64,000 bases of DNA, taken from positions 1 through 64,000 of the forward strand of contig NZ_JAWLCI010000023.1 in assembly GCF_041687215.1 (NCBI RefSeq). The letters run 5' to 3'. The position numbers were made by a program, and so were the translations under genes. The notes beneath the pieces were generated by a model. The model saw only the letters and a list, made by a program, of their open reading frames with translations, did no database searches and was not told the origin of the DNA. This document shows, piece by piece, positions 25,409-34,565 of this stretch (the stretch's first letter is position 1; the number at the start of each line of letters is the position of its first letter). The DNA comes from Mariniphaga sp041687215. GTDB taxonomy: Bacteria > Bacteroidota > Bacteroidia > Bacteroidales > Prolixibacteraceae.

Positions 25409-25416
25409 CAAAAGTA
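25409..25416 (-). promoter_or_regulatory. Candidate -7 box of queD
   Basis: Read leftward, TACTTTTG matches TAnnTTTG, 25 bp before the queD ATG. This also argues against the upstream TTG start. Confidence 0.5.
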
Positions 25417-25454
25417 TCTAAATTTTACTTTACTGAATTCATCCACAATTTTTT

Positions 25455-25462
25455 TACTTTTG
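25455..25462 (+). promoter_or_regulatory. Candidate -7 box of trpS
   Basis: TACTTTTG (TAnnTTTG type) 28 bp before the trpS ATG, facing away from the queD box 39 bp to the left. Confidence 0.5.
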
Positions 25463-25489
25463 TGACCTGAAAAATTCAGATTAAAAAAA

Positions 25490-26494
25490 ATGACAAAAAA
25501 ACCGACAGTTCTCAGCGGGATAAGGCCAACAGGCTATCTGCACCTCGGAAATTATTTTGGGGCAGTGCGTAATTTTGTACGCATGCAGGAAGATTTTAAC
25601 TGCTTCTTTTTTATTGCCGACCTCCATTCATTAACCACACACCCCACACCCGAAAACCTTCAGAACGGGGTTAAACAGGTGCTTGCCGAATATCTGGCCT
25701 GCGGAATTGACCCTGAAAAAGCCACCATTTACATTCAGAGCGATGTCCCGGAAGTGACTGAATTATATACCATTCTGAATATGAATGCTTATTTGGGAGA
25801 ACTGGAGCGCACCACTTCGTTTAAAGACAAAGCGCGCCAGCAACCCGAAAATGTAAATGCCGGCCTGCTAACCTATCCCGTGCTGATGGCTGCCGATATC
25901 ATTATTCACAAGGCCAATTTTGTGCCCGTGGGAAAAGACCAGGAGCAAAACCTGGAGATGGCCCGGAAATTTGCCAAACGCTTTAACCGCATGTACAAAA
26001 AGAAAGTGTTTCCCATTCCGCAGCCTTACACATTCGACGGGAAAGACATGATAAAAGTTCCCGGTTTGGACGGCAGTGGCAAAATGGGTAAATCGGAAGG
26101 AAACGCCATCAATCTGTTCGAAGACCCGAAATCCATTCGGAAAAAAGTGATGCGCGCAGTCACCGACTCTGGCCCAACCGAAATGAACCAGGAAAAAACC
26201 GAACCTATCCAAAACCTGTTTACGCTTATGGAAATTGTTTCGGAGCCTTCAACCGTAGGCCATTTTAACGAACTTTACAACAATTGCGAGATTCGTTACG
26301 GCGACATGAAAAAGCAACTGGCTGAGGATATTATAGCTTACACCTCACCTATCCGCGACCGGATTATTGACATTTTGGAAAATGATTCGTATCTTGCACA
26401 GGTTGCAAAAACAGGTGCTGAAAAAGCACGCGAGTCGGCCTCAAAAACCCTGGCCGAAGTGAAAAATGTGGTTGGATTCAAAAGGTTGTTTTAA
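25490..26494 (+). CDS. trpS: Tryptophanyl-tRNA synthetase
   Basis: 334-aa class I aminoacyl-tRNA synthetase charging tRNA-Trp. The HIGH motif appears as YLHLGNYFG (16-24) and KMSKS as GKMGKSEGN (197-205); GLLTYPVLMAADI and KDQEQNLEMAR are typical of bacterial TrpS. Length is normal. The gene has its own promoter box and a strong intrinsic terminator at 26523-26546, so it is a single-gene unit. Confidence 0.97.
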   Translation: MTKKPTVLSGIRPTGYLHLGNYFGAVRNFVRMQEDFNCFFFIADLHSLTTHPTPENLQNGVKQVLAEYLACGIDPEKATIYIQSDVPEVTELYTILNMNAYLGELERTTSFKDKARQQPENVNAGLLTYPVLMAADIIIHKANFVPVGKDQEQNLEMARKFAKRFNRMYKKKVFPIPQPYTFDGKDMIKVPGLDGSGKMGKSEGNAINLFEDPKSIRKKVMRAVTDSGPTEMNQEKTEPIQNLFTLMEIVSEPSTVGHFNELYNNCEIRYGDMKKQLAEDIIAYTSPIRDRIIDILENDSYLAQVAKTGAEKARESASKTLAEVKNVVGFKRLF

Positions 26495-26522
26495 CACAGC
26501 ATATACCCTAATTTGCATTGAT

Positions 26523-26546
26523 GCCGGGCTGTTGCCCGGCTTTTTT
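26523..26546 (+). terminator. Intrinsic terminator of trpS
   Basis: GCCGGGC-TGTT-GCCCGGC followed by TTTTTT, 28 bp after the trpS stop. Textbook rho-independent terminator. Confidence 0.92.
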
Positions 26547-26587
26547 ATTTAGTTGAATTGAATCAACCTGGATAGCAATATTTACAC

Positions 26588-26614
26588 AGATAATCGAAAA
26601 CTTTTCGATTATCT
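26588..26614. promoter_or_regulatory. Perfect 27-bp palindrome upstream of the oxidoreductase gene
   Basis: Arm AGATAATCGAAAA (26588-26600), a single central C, and its exact reverse complement (26602-26614). It lies 99 bp before the start at 26713 and after the trpS terminator. The A-run/T-run centre with one spacer base is awkward for an RNA hairpin and suits a protein-binding operator, but its identity is unknown. Confidence 0.5.
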
Positions 26615-26712
26615 ATGCAAAAATTACTGAATTTTATTTGAGTTTTATAAGTTTTTACGCTCCTGCACCATTTCAAAATTAGTTCGTATATTTCAACCTT
26701 AAATCAATAACT

Positions 26713-27987
26713 ATGGAAACCATCAACCGAAGAAAGTTTATCACCGGCACTGCAGCCCTCTCCGCATTTACCATTTTAAAACCTGCAACGGTTTTCGGAA
26801 CATCGGCCAATTCTGCCATTCGAATGGGAATTATCGGCTGCGGAAACCGGGGAACAGCAGTCATTTCTGACATGGTGAACCACACCAATGCCCGTATTTT
26901 TGCCATGGCCGACTTGTTTGGCTACCAATTGGAAAATGCCCAACCAAAGTTTAATGAACTGAACCTGAAAAACAACGGAGTAAAAATTAACCCGACCAAA
27001 ATATTCAGAGGCTCGCGAGCTTACCTCGAACTATTAAATGACCCCGGAGTGGATGCCGTTCTGGTTTCTTCGCCGGCCTACACGCACCCCGATTTTCTGG
27101 AAGCTGCAGTTGATGCCGGCAAGCATGTTTACTGCGAAAAACCGGTGGCTCCCGACGTGGCCGGTTGCAAACAGGTTATCAGGGCAGGACAAAAAGCCGA
27201 TGGGAAAGTCAGTGTAGCTATCGGATTTCAGATTCGTCATGCCACGCCTTACATCGAAATGGCCGAACGCATCCGCCGCGGCGACATTGGCGAGGTAGTC
27301 AATGTTCAACTCTATTACATCTCTTCCGGAAGCGGAAAAAAGCAGCCGCCGGGAAATTCCCCCGAAGAGTTTATGATTCGAAATCATTTTCATTTTCGCG
27401 AGCTTTCCGGTGGAATTCTGCTCGACCAGGGCATTCACATGATTGATGTGTGCAACTGGGTACTGAATGAAAAACCCGGCAATGCATTTGGAATGGGCAA
27501 CCGCAAAGGCGAACCCGATTTTGGCGATACCTTTACCAATTATCAGGTGATTTACGGCTATCCAAACGAAAGAAATGTGAGCCTCCACTCAACGCAGTTC
27601 GGGCCAAAATTTAATGATGTTTGCGCCAGGTTCATCGGCACCAAAGGAATTGCTGAAGCGCATTACAGCCGTGGCGTTTACATCGAAGGTGACAATCCGT
27701 GGGATTCGGGTGTGGTAAAAGGTGAACCTACCGAACAGCAGCGGGCTGCCGGAGCTTTCACTTCGGCGTTGTACGATTCCACCCCCAACAAAGTGAAGGC
27801 ATTTATTCAAAGCATTGAATCCGGCAACCTGATAAATGAAGCCCATTCCGGAGCAACATCAACCCTGTCGGCTATTTTGGGAAGAATGAGTGCCACATCG
27901 AAAGAGGAAACCAACTGGGACGAAATGTATTATTCCAACCAAAAATATGATTTGAAACTGAACCTGGAACAATTCGATAATTTTTGA
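26713..27987 (+). CDS. Gfo/Idh/MocA-family oxidoreductase with Tat signal
   Basis: 424-aa NAD(P)-dependent oxidoreductase. A twin-arginine signal is present (NRRKFITGTAALSAFTIL, residues 5-22), so the folded protein is exported to the periplasm. The nucleotide fold follows (MGIIGCGNRGTAV, 37-49); the family EKPVA motif is YCEKPVAPDVAG, and the catalytic region holds DQGIHMIDVCNWVL. Such Tat-exported members in Bacteroidota act on sugars or sugar acids and some are glycosidase-like with a tightly bound cofactor. It directly precedes a degraded esterase gene and the GH2-sulfatase cluster, which suggests carbohydrate processing. Substrate unknown. Confidence 0.9.
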   Translation: METINRRKFITGTAALSAFTILKPATVFGTSANSAIRMGIIGCGNRGTAVISDMVNHTNARIFAMADLFGYQLENAQPKFNELNLKNNGVKINPTKIFRGSRAYLELLNDPGVDAVLVSSPAYTHPDFLEAAVDAGKHVYCEKPVAPDVAGCKQVIRAGQKADGKVSVAIGFQIRHATPYIEMAERIRRGDIGEVVNVQLYYISSGSGKKQPPGNSPEEFMIRNHFHFRELSGGILLDQGIHMIDVCNWVLNEKPGNAFGMGNRKGEPDFGDTFTNYQVIYGYPNERNVSLHSTQFGPKFNDVCARFIGTKGIAEAHYSRGVYIEGDNPWDSGVVKGEPTEQQRAAGAFTSALYDSTPNKVKAFIQSIESGNLINEAHSGATSTLSAILGRMSATSKEETNWDEMYYSNQKYDLKLNLEQFDNF

Positions 27988-27998
27988 AAAATTTTTTA

Positions 27999-28416
27999 AT
28001 GATTCAAAAATACAACTCCGTTTTTACCGGAATTCTCCTTGTTCTCTCAGGTGTTGGTTTTGGCCAGGTTTAACTTCCCAAACTTGTTAGCGACGGTATG
28101 GTTTTGCAACGAAATACTGATGTTAAAATCTGGGAATGGGCTGGACCCGAAATAAAAAGGCAATAGTAACTTTCTCAAATGTGGGTAGCGGCCTTTTGAA
28201 ACAAGGCTCACAGAAACTCAAACACTTTGCCGTTGCAGGAAAAGTCAAAAAATTTGTCTGGGCAAAAGCAAAAATAAAAGGAAACAAAGTAATTGTTTGG
28301 AACCCTGATGTAAAAAATCCGGCTGCTTTGCTTTATGCCTGGGCCGACAATCCGGAAGAGGCAAATCTAATAAAGAAGGACTTCCGGCAGCGCCTTTCAG
28401 AACCGATAACTGGTAA
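27999..28416 (+). pseudogene. Degraded sialate O-acetylesterase-like gene
   Basis: The start is recognisable: MIQKYNSVFTGILLVLSGVG then FGQV, an in-frame TAA at 28069, then LPKLVSDGMVLQRNTDVKIW. A large middle part with the catalytic SGNH domain is missing. The C-terminal part continues in another frame (SGLLKQGSQKLKHFAVAGKV, then KKFVWAKAKIKGNKVIVWNP and YAWADNPEEANL), and the natural ending (NKEGLPAAPFRTDNW) needs one more frameshift. A stop, a large deletion and at least two frame changes make it a pseudogene. Intact relatives remove acetyl groups from sugars in polysaccharide loci. Confidence 0.85.
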
Positions 28417-28460
28417 TTGAATTTACAATGGAAATTGCAAAACAGAATTCAAAAACAGCC

Positions 28461-28667
28461 TTAGCTTGCATATTTGTGCCAATAGTTTTTCAAACATTCT
28501 TCATGTTTGCGAATTATTGTTTTAAGTTCCACCTGACTCATTGATTGCGACTTTTCTATCAATTCTGACAGTGACATTTTACTGAAATCTTTCAAAACAC
28601 AATCTTCATGGCAAAAATCGAAATGGCCATCAAGCAAAAGTTTATAAAAAAAAGTCCTTTCTTCCAT
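28461..28667 (-). CDS. Small hypothetical protein
   Basis: 68-aa frame from MEERTFFYKLLLDGHFDFCH, with two short Cys-containing stretches (FCHEDCVLKDF) and a helical C-terminus (SMSQVELKTIIRKHEECLKN). A longer start at 28736 adds 23 residues of different character. No family recognised. It lies opposite to the surrounding genes, just after the esterase relic, in AT-rich sequence; coding status is uncertain. Confidence 0.4.
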   Translation of the reverse strand: MEERTFFYKLLLDGHFDFCHEDCVLKDFSKMSLSELIEKSQSMSQVELKTIIRKHEECLKNYWHKYAS

Positions 28668-28736
28668 TTTGCATTTTATATTTAACGGCTTATGCAATTC
28701 AAAAATATTTAGTTTTGTTAAATAATAATCAGGCAA

Positions 28737-29032
28737 AAAGCTGAAAGTAATTTCTCAAATTGCTTATATGTTTCTATCTAAAAAACTGAGGGTTTGTTCT
28801 GATTTCTGATTTTTTCCGGGCCTGGCAACAACAACGCCTATTCTTATCGTAAACTTTCAAAAGTTAAATAATGAAAAAAAGATGTTACACAAGATAAAAG
28901 AACAAAATAAAATTCCAAAAAAGCACACATTGAGAACAGGCAGTTTAAAATTCCGGCTATTTTTGTATGTGTTAGCAGGTACAGAGAAAAGATTTCTCTT
29001 TGATTACCGAAATTATTCATAAACCGATTACC
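28737..29032. other. AT-rich intergenic region before the GH2-sulfatase cluster
   Basis: About 296 bp with no gene. It contains the candidate promoter box at 28958-28965; otherwise no repeat or structured element was seen. Confidence 0.5.
28958..28965 (+). promoter_or_regulatory. Candidate -7 box of the GH2-sulfatase cluster
   Basis: TATTTTTG matches TAnnTTTG, 67 bp before the GH2 ATG at 29033. A TTG lies at 28930-28932, but the 25-bp spacing is longer than usual. Confidence 0.4.
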
Positions 29033-31474
29033 ATGAAAAAAATTTTCCTGACAATTATTGCGCTTTTAATTGTAACCACAAGTTTTTCTCAAAACATTTC
29101 ACCACGCACAGTTATCCTTCTCGAAGACGACTGGCAATTCATCAACAAAGATGTTAAAGGTGCTGAAAAACCAGAGTTAAATACCTCCAACTGGGAAACA
29201 GTTTCAGTGCCTCACGATTGGGCGATTAAAGGGCCGTTCGATAAAGAAATTGATGCGCAAAAAGTGCTTGTGGAGCAGGACATGGAAGAGGAAGCCCGAC
29301 TGCGGACCGGCCGCACCGGGGCATTGCCGCACATCGGAGTGGGCTGGTACCGGAAAACATTTGAAGTTCCTGAATTCGAAAAAGGCAAAAAAGTGCTGCT
29401 CACTTTTGACGGCGCCATGAGCGATGCCCACGTTTGGGTTAACGGCGAAAAAGTGGGAAATCATCCGTACGGATATGCTTATTTTTATTTCGATATAACT
29501 GAATATTTAAAAAAAGGCGAAGAAAACTTACTGGCAGTCCGGCTGGAAAACCTGGCCTACTCATCGCGCTGGTATCCGGGCGCCGGTATTTATCGCAAAG
29601 TTCAGTTGATTGTAAAAGATGAAGTGAATTTTAATCACTGGGGAACATTCATTACCACTCCTTTTGTTTCGGAAGAAATGGCACAGGTGAACATTAAAAC
29701 AGAAGTGAACGGACAACTTGTAAAGCTGGTAACCGAAATAAAAGATGCAGATGGAAAAGTAGTTGCCACTGAATCAACAGATAAAATATTCGGCAACCGG
29801 ATGGAACAAAACATCGGTGTTCCCCATCCTAAAATTTGGGATTTGGAGGAGCCCAACCTTTATTTTGCCACCCTGAAATTGTACCAAAACAATGAGCTGA
29901 AAGACGAACAAACCATTCGCTTTGGCATCCGGACTATTGAATATGAACGTGGAAAAGGACTGGTGCTGAACGGCGAAGTCACCAAATTCAAAGGGGTTTG
30001 CCTGCACCACGATTTGGGACCACTGGGAGCCGCCATAAACCGGGCAGCGCTTAAACGGCAGCTCACCATTCTAAAAGACATGGGAATTAATTCCATTCGC
30101 TCGGCCCACAACATGCCCTCCATCGAACAGGTGGAACTTTGCGATGAAATGGGAATCCTGATGCTGGCCGAAAGTTTTGATGAGTGGGCCCGGCCAAAAG
30201 TGGAAAACGGTTACAACCGCTGGTTTAACGACTGGGCCGAAAAAGATGTGGTGAACCTGGTTCGCGCCACCCGGAATCATCCCTCCATTGTAATGTGGAG
30301 TGCCGGAAATGAAGTCCCTGACCAGTGGGGAAATGAAGGCGTAAAGCGCGCCAAATGGCTGCAGGACATTTTCCACCGCGAAGACCCAACCCGCCCCGTT
30401 ACCGTGGGAATGGACCAGGTAGCCAATACCATGAAAAACGGGTTCGGGGCAATTTTCGATATTCCGGGTCTGAACTACCGTCTGCCACTTTACAACGAAG
30501 CTTACGAGGTTTTCCCGCAAGGATTTATTCTCGGTTCAGAAACAGCCTCAACAGTAAGTTCACGCGGCATTTACAAATTCCCGGTGGAAGAATACAAACA
30601 CAAAACGTATGATGATTTTCAAAGTTCGTCATACGACCTGGAGGCCTGCCGCTGGTCGAACGTGCCGGATGAAGATTTTGTGTGGCAGGACGATTACGAC
30701 TGGGTAATTGGCGAATTTGTATGGACCGGTTTCGATTACCTGGGCGAACCCACTCCGTACAACGAAGCATGGCCTTCGCGTAGTTCCTATTTTGGCATTT
30801 GCGATTTAGCCGGACTTCCCAAAGACCGGTATTACCTCTACCGCAGTCGCTGGAATACCAAAGATGAAACGCTTCACATTCTGCCCCACTGGAACTGGGA
30901 AGGCCGTGAAGGTAAAACCACACCGGTTTTTGTTTATACCAATTACAACAGTGCCGAACTGTTTGTGAACGGCAAGAGCCAGGGCATTCAAACCAAAACA
31001 AAGGACAAAACCCTGCAACACCGCTACCGGCTGATGTGGATGGATGTGAAATACGAACCGGGAACAGTTAAAGTGGTGGCGTTTGACGACAATGGAAATC
31101 CGGTGGCTGAAAAAGAAATGCACACCGCCGGAAAACCACATCGCCTGAAACTGGAAGCCGACCGCAGCGTAATTGCATCCGATGGAAAAGACCTGAGTTA
31201 TATTACCGTTTCAGTTGTTGATAAAGATGGAAATCTTTGTCCGAATGCAGACAATCAGCTCAATTTTGACGTTTTTGGCGCAGGGAAATTTAAAGTAGTT
31301 TGCAACGGCGACCCTACTTCATTGGAAATGTTCCACCTTCCCACGATGAAAGCGTTTAGCAGTAAACTGGTGATAACGGTTCAGTCACTCGAAGAAGCCG
31401 GCGAAATTGAGTTGAAGGTGAATGGGAAAGGACTGAAATCTGAAACTATTGCTATTCAAAGTAAAGAATTATAA
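29033..31474 (+). CDS. GH2 glycoside hydrolase (beta-galactosidase-like, with DUF4982)
   Basis: 813-aa secreted GH2 enzyme. Signal peptide MKKIFLTIIALLIVTTSFSQ; jelly-roll sugar-binding domain about 25-195 (GVGWYRKTFEVP, FDGAMSDAHVWVNGE); Ig-like domain about 200-305; TIM barrel about 306-590 with acid/base Glu427 (SAGNEVPD) and nucleophile Glu503 (GSETAS); then a DUF4982-like domain (WNWEGREGKTTPVFVYTN) and a final beta domain. The layout is that of exo-acting beta-galactosidases or beta-glucuronidases from polysaccharide utilisation loci. The start at 29033 gives the signal peptide; a TTG at 29000 only adds an odd extension. It heads a five-gene cluster with three sulfatases. Confidence 0.92.
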   Translation: MKKIFLTIIALLIVTTSFSQNISPRTVILLEDDWQFINKDVKGAEKPELNTSNWETVSVPHDWAIKGPFDKEIDAQKVLVEQDMEEEARLRTGRTGALPHIGVGWYRKTFEVPEFEKGKKVLLTFDGAMSDAHVWVNGEKVGNHPYGYAYFYFDITEYLKKGEENLLAVRLENLAYSSRWYPGAGIYRKVQLIVKDEVNFNHWGTFITTPFVSEEMAQVNIKTEVNGQLVKLVTEIKDADGKVVATESTDKIFGNRMEQNIGVPHPKIWDLEEPNLYFATLKLYQNNELKDEQTIRFGIRTIEYERGKGLVLNGEVTKFKGVCLHHDLGPLGAAINRAALKRQLTILKDMGINSIRSAHNMPSIEQVELCDEMGILMLAESFDEWARPKVENGYNRWFNDWAEKDVVNLVRATRNHPSIVMWSAGNEVPDQWGNEGVKRAKWLQDIFHREDPTRPVTVGMDQVANTMKNGFGAIFDIPGLNYRLPLYNEAYEVFPQGFILGSETASTVSSRGIYKFPVEEYKHKTYDDFQSSSYDLEACRWSNVPDEDFVWQDDYDWVIGEFVWTGFDYLGEPTPYNEAWPSRSSYFGICDLAGLPKDRYYLYRSRWNTKDETLHILPHWNWEGREGKTTPVFVYTNYNSAELFVNGKSQGIQTKTKDKTLQHRYRLMWMDVKYEPGTVKVVAFDDNGNPVAEKEMHTAGKPHRLKLEADRSVIASDGKDLSYITVSVVDKDGNLCPNADNQLNFDVFGAGKFKVVCNGDPTSLEMFHLPTMKAFSSKLVITVQSLEEAGEIELKVNGKGLKSETIAIQSKEL

Positions 31475-31538
31475 TTCAATTTGTATTTTTAAGGTTTTTA
31501 TCGTCATTAATTTGAAATTTATAAAAGTGTTTCTTCTC

Positions 31539-32978
31539 ATGAAAAAATCAATCATCCTTCTAGCTGCCGGCATTTTCATCGTTTTATGGTCTTGTCAGAA
31601 TCAACCTAAAAAAGAAAATTTATCCCAAAAACCAAACATTGTTTACATTCTGGCCGACGACCTGGGTTACGGCGATTTAAGTTGTCAGGGGCAATCGCAT
31701 TTCCAAACGCCAAATATCGATCGGTTGGCAAAAGAGGGGATTACTTTTACGCAACATTACGCCGGCTCAACGGTTTGTTCGCCGTCACGTTCGGTTTTGC
31801 TTACCGGGCAGCATACCGGCCATACGCCCATCCGCGGTAATAAACGCGATGGCGATAAAGGGAACTGGCCCATGGCTGCCGGTGCATTTACCGTGGCTGA
31901 AATTTTACAGGAAAACGGCTACGCAACCGGCGCCTTTGGCAAATGGGGCCTTGGGTATCCGGGCTCGGAAGGCGACCCGAACAACCAGGGATTTGATGTG
32001 TTTTTTGGCTACAACGACCAAACACTGGCGCACAATTATTATCCCCGGTTTTTAAATCACAACCAGGATACGGTTTGGCTGGACGATAATGCCGGAAACG
32101 GCGAGGGAACGTATGCGCCAATCCCAATTCACGAGCAGGCTCTGAAATTTTTAGAGAATAATAAGGACAGACCGTTTTTTATGTATTATCCGTCGGTAAT
32201 TCCTCATGCCGAATTGTTTGCGCCTGAAGAATATTTGGAAAAATACCGTGGAAAATTTCTTCCCGAAAAAGAATACAAAGGCGCAGATGAAGGAGCACCG
32301 AGATACAAAACCGGCGGCTACGGCTCGCAACCCGAATCGCACGCGGCCTTTGCAGCCATGATTAATCTTTTGGATGATCAGGTGGGAGGAATTTTGTTGA
32401 AGCTAAAAGAGCTGGGGCTTGACGAAAATACCATTGTTATATTTTCTTCTGATAACGGCCCACATCTGGAAGGCGGTGCCGACCCCGATTATTTCGATAG
32501 CAATGGACCGTTTAAAGGCTACAAACGCGATTTGTACGAAGGTGGAATCCGCGTTCCGATGTTGGTGCGCTGGCCTGGAAAAATTGAACCCGGAAGTAAG
32601 TCAGATCATATTTCGGCTTTTTGGGATGTGTTGCCAACGTTTACCGATTTAATTGATGCGCCAACTCCGGAAAATATAGATGGAATTTCGTTTCTGCCAA
32701 GTTTGCTGGGTGAAGGAAATCAAAAAAAACATGATTACTTGTACTGGGAGTTCCATGAAAAAAACGGCAGGCTTGCACTACGTCAGGGTGAATGGAAACT
32801 GGTGAGGTACGATGTGTTTACGCCTGAAAAAACCACAACAGAATTGTATAATCTGGAAAGTGACCCGGGAGAAGAAAACAATGTTGCAGAAGAAAATCCT
32901 GAAATCACCTCGAAATTGCTGCAACTTTTAGAATCGGCAAGAACATCGTCGGAGGATTTTCCGTTTGGGAAGCATTGA
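31539..32978 (+). CDS. S1-family sulfatase, lipoprotein (first of three)
   Basis: 479-aa type I sulfatase. The signal ends in a lipobox (IVLWSC, lipid on Cys19). NIVYILADDLGYGDLSCQGQ (33-52) provides the metal-binding Asp pair, and CSPSR (80-84) is the formylglycine motif, Cys type, which needs an anaerobic sulfatase-maturating enzyme not encoded here. FSSDNGPHLEGGAD carries the second pair of metal ligands. I take the ATG at 31539, because the frame from 31449 adds 30 residues without function. It lies 64 bp after the GH2 gene and is a clear paralogue of the next sulfatase. Confidence 0.92.
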   Translation: MKKSIILLAAGIFIVLWSCQNQPKKENLSQKPNIVYILADDLGYGDLSCQGQSHFQTPNIDRLAKEGITFTQHYAGSTVCSPSRSVLLTGQHTGHTPIRGNKRDGDKGNWPMAAGAFTVAEILQENGYATGAFGKWGLGYPGSEGDPNNQGFDVFFGYNDQTLAHNYYPRFLNHNQDTVWLDDNAGNGEGTYAPIPIHEQALKFLENNKDRPFFMYYPSVIPHAELFAPEEYLEKYRGKFLPEKEYKGADEGAPRYKTGGYGSQPESHAAFAAMINLLDDQVGGILLKLKELGLDENTIVIFSSDNGPHLEGGADPDYFDSNGPFKGYKRDLYEGGIRVPMLVRWPGKIEPGSKSDHISAFWDVLPTFTDLIDAPTPENIDGISFLPSLLGEGNQKKHDYLYWEFHEKNGRLALRQGEWKLVRYDVFTPEKTTTELYNLESDPGEENNVAEENPEITSKLLQLLESARTSSEDFPFGKH

Positions 32979-33042
32979 TAATTTTAGCACACAAAGGCGC
33001 AGATGCGCAAAGCGTTGTAACAAACTATATAATTACTAAAAA

Positions 33043-34497
33043 ATGAAAAATACAAAACTATTCATCATTCAACTGATATTCATTTTCGCTATTGGGGCGT
33101 GTAGCAGCCCAAAAGAAAAACAGCAAGTAGAAACAAAACCCAACATCGTTTACATTCTGGCCGACGATTTGGGCTACGGCGATCTAAGCTGCTATGGCCA
33201 GGAACTCTTTTCCACGCCCAACATCGACAAACTGGCTGAAAGTGGATTGAAATTCACCCAGCACTATTCCGGTTCAACGGTTTGTGCGCCATCCCGTTCG
33301 TCGTTAATGACCGGCCAGCACACCGGACACACATTTATCCGCGGCAATAAAGAGATTCAACCCGAAGGACAACATCCGCTGGAAGCAAAAGCATTTACAT
33401 TGGCTGAAGCGCTGCAGGATGCAGGTTATGTAACCGGCGCTTTTGGAAAATGGGGCCTTGGTTATCCCGGTTCCGAAGGCGATCCAAACAACCAGGGATT
33501 CGATGAATTTTTTGGGTACAATTGCCAGCGTATCGGGCATCATTATTATCCTTACCACATGTGGCACAACCAGGAAAAAATTATGCTGGAAGGAAACGAA
33601 GGTAAACAAACTGGAGAATACGGCCCTGAAGTCATTCAGGAATATGCTTTAAAGTTTCTTGAAGATAATCATGACAAACCATTTTTTATGTATTATCCTT
33701 CCATCATTCCTCATGCCGAATTGTATGCACCGGAGGAATACATGGAAAAATACCGGGGCAAATTTCTTCCTGAAAAAAACTATGAAGGCGTGGATGATGG
33801 TGAAAATTTCAGAAATGGTCCTTACGGTTCGCAACCGGAATCGCATGCTGCTTTTGCAGCCATGATTGATTACCTCGATATGCAGGTTGGCGAAATTGTG
33901 GCTAAACTTAAGGAACTGGGAGTTTATGAAAATACGCTAATTGTTTTTACTTCCGACAACGGGCCGCATAAGGAAGGCGGTGCCGACCCCGATTATTTTA
34001 ACAGCAACGGTCCGCTAAAAGGTTACAAACGCGATTTATACGAAGGCGGTATCCGTGTGCCGATGATTGCCGTCTGGGAAGGTCAAATCGCTCCCGGAAC
34101 TGAAACAGACCACCCTTCGGCTTTCTGGGATGTTTTCCCAACTTTGGCCGAAATTTCTGGTGCTACAGTTCCTGAAAATACGGATGGCATTTCCTTCCTT
34201 CCTACCCTTTCGGGAAAAAAAGATAATCAAGAAAAACATGAATACTTGTACTGGGAATTTCATGAGCTCGGAGGACGGAAGGCGCTGCGCAAAGGCGACT
34301 GGAAACTGTTGCAGTACAATGTATTTAATCCTGAAAAAACAACGACAGAATTGTATAATCTTTCAACCGATATTGGTGAAAAAAACAACGTGGCGGACGA
34401 AAATCCGGAACTGGTGAAAGAAATGCTGGAACTAATGAACAATGCCAGAACTGAATCAGAAATATTTACGTTTGAATCGGGGACATATCTCCAATAA
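33043..34497 (+). CDS. S1-family sulfatase, lipoprotein (second of three)
   Basis: 484-aa sulfatase and tandem paralogue of the preceding one: both share GYGDLSC, THTGH-type surroundings (GQHTGHT), GAFGKWGLGYPGSEGDPNNQ and GPHKEGGADPDYFNSNGPLK with little change. Lipid on Cys20 (FAIGAC), metal ligands in ILADDLGYGD (39-48), formylglycine motif CAPSR (81-85). The Ser-to-Ala change after the Cys is allowed in the motif CxPSR. The pair may cleave different sulfate positions on one polymer. A short repeat-like CACAAAGGCGCAGATGCGC precedes the gene. Confidence 0.92.
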   Translation: MKNTKLFIIQLIFIFAIGACSSPKEKQQVETKPNIVYILADDLGYGDLSCYGQELFSTPNIDKLAESGLKFTQHYSGSTVCAPSRSSLMTGQHTGHTFIRGNKEIQPEGQHPLEAKAFTLAEALQDAGYVTGAFGKWGLGYPGSEGDPNNQGFDEFFGYNCQRIGHHYYPYHMWHNQEKIMLEGNEGKQTGEYGPEVIQEYALKFLEDNHDKPFFMYYPSIIPHAELYAPEEYMEKYRGKFLPEKNYEGVDDGENFRNGPYGSQPESHAAFAAMIDYLDMQVGEIVAKLKELGVYENTLIVFTSDNGPHKEGGADPDYFNSNGPLKGYKRDLYEGGIRVPMIAVWEGQIAPGTETDHPSAFWDVFPTLAEISGATVPENTDGISFLPTLSGKKDNQEKHEYLYWEFHELGGRKALRKGDWKLLQYNVFNPEKTTTELYNLSTDIGEKNNVADENPELVKEMLELMNNARTESEIFTFESGTYLQ

Positions 34498-34565
34498 AAT
34501 CCATCCGCGGCAATCAGTGGGCAAAATTTATCTCCCGCAGATTACGCAGATAAAATAGTAATGTC

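Noticed and set aside
25385..25411. TTG start for queD
   Set aside because: It lies in the TACTTTTG promoter box; the ATG at 25384 begins the conserved protein.
31539..34497. The first two sulfatase genes as one broken gene
   Set aside because: Both have their own lipoprotein signal, active site and stop; they are intact tandem paralogues.
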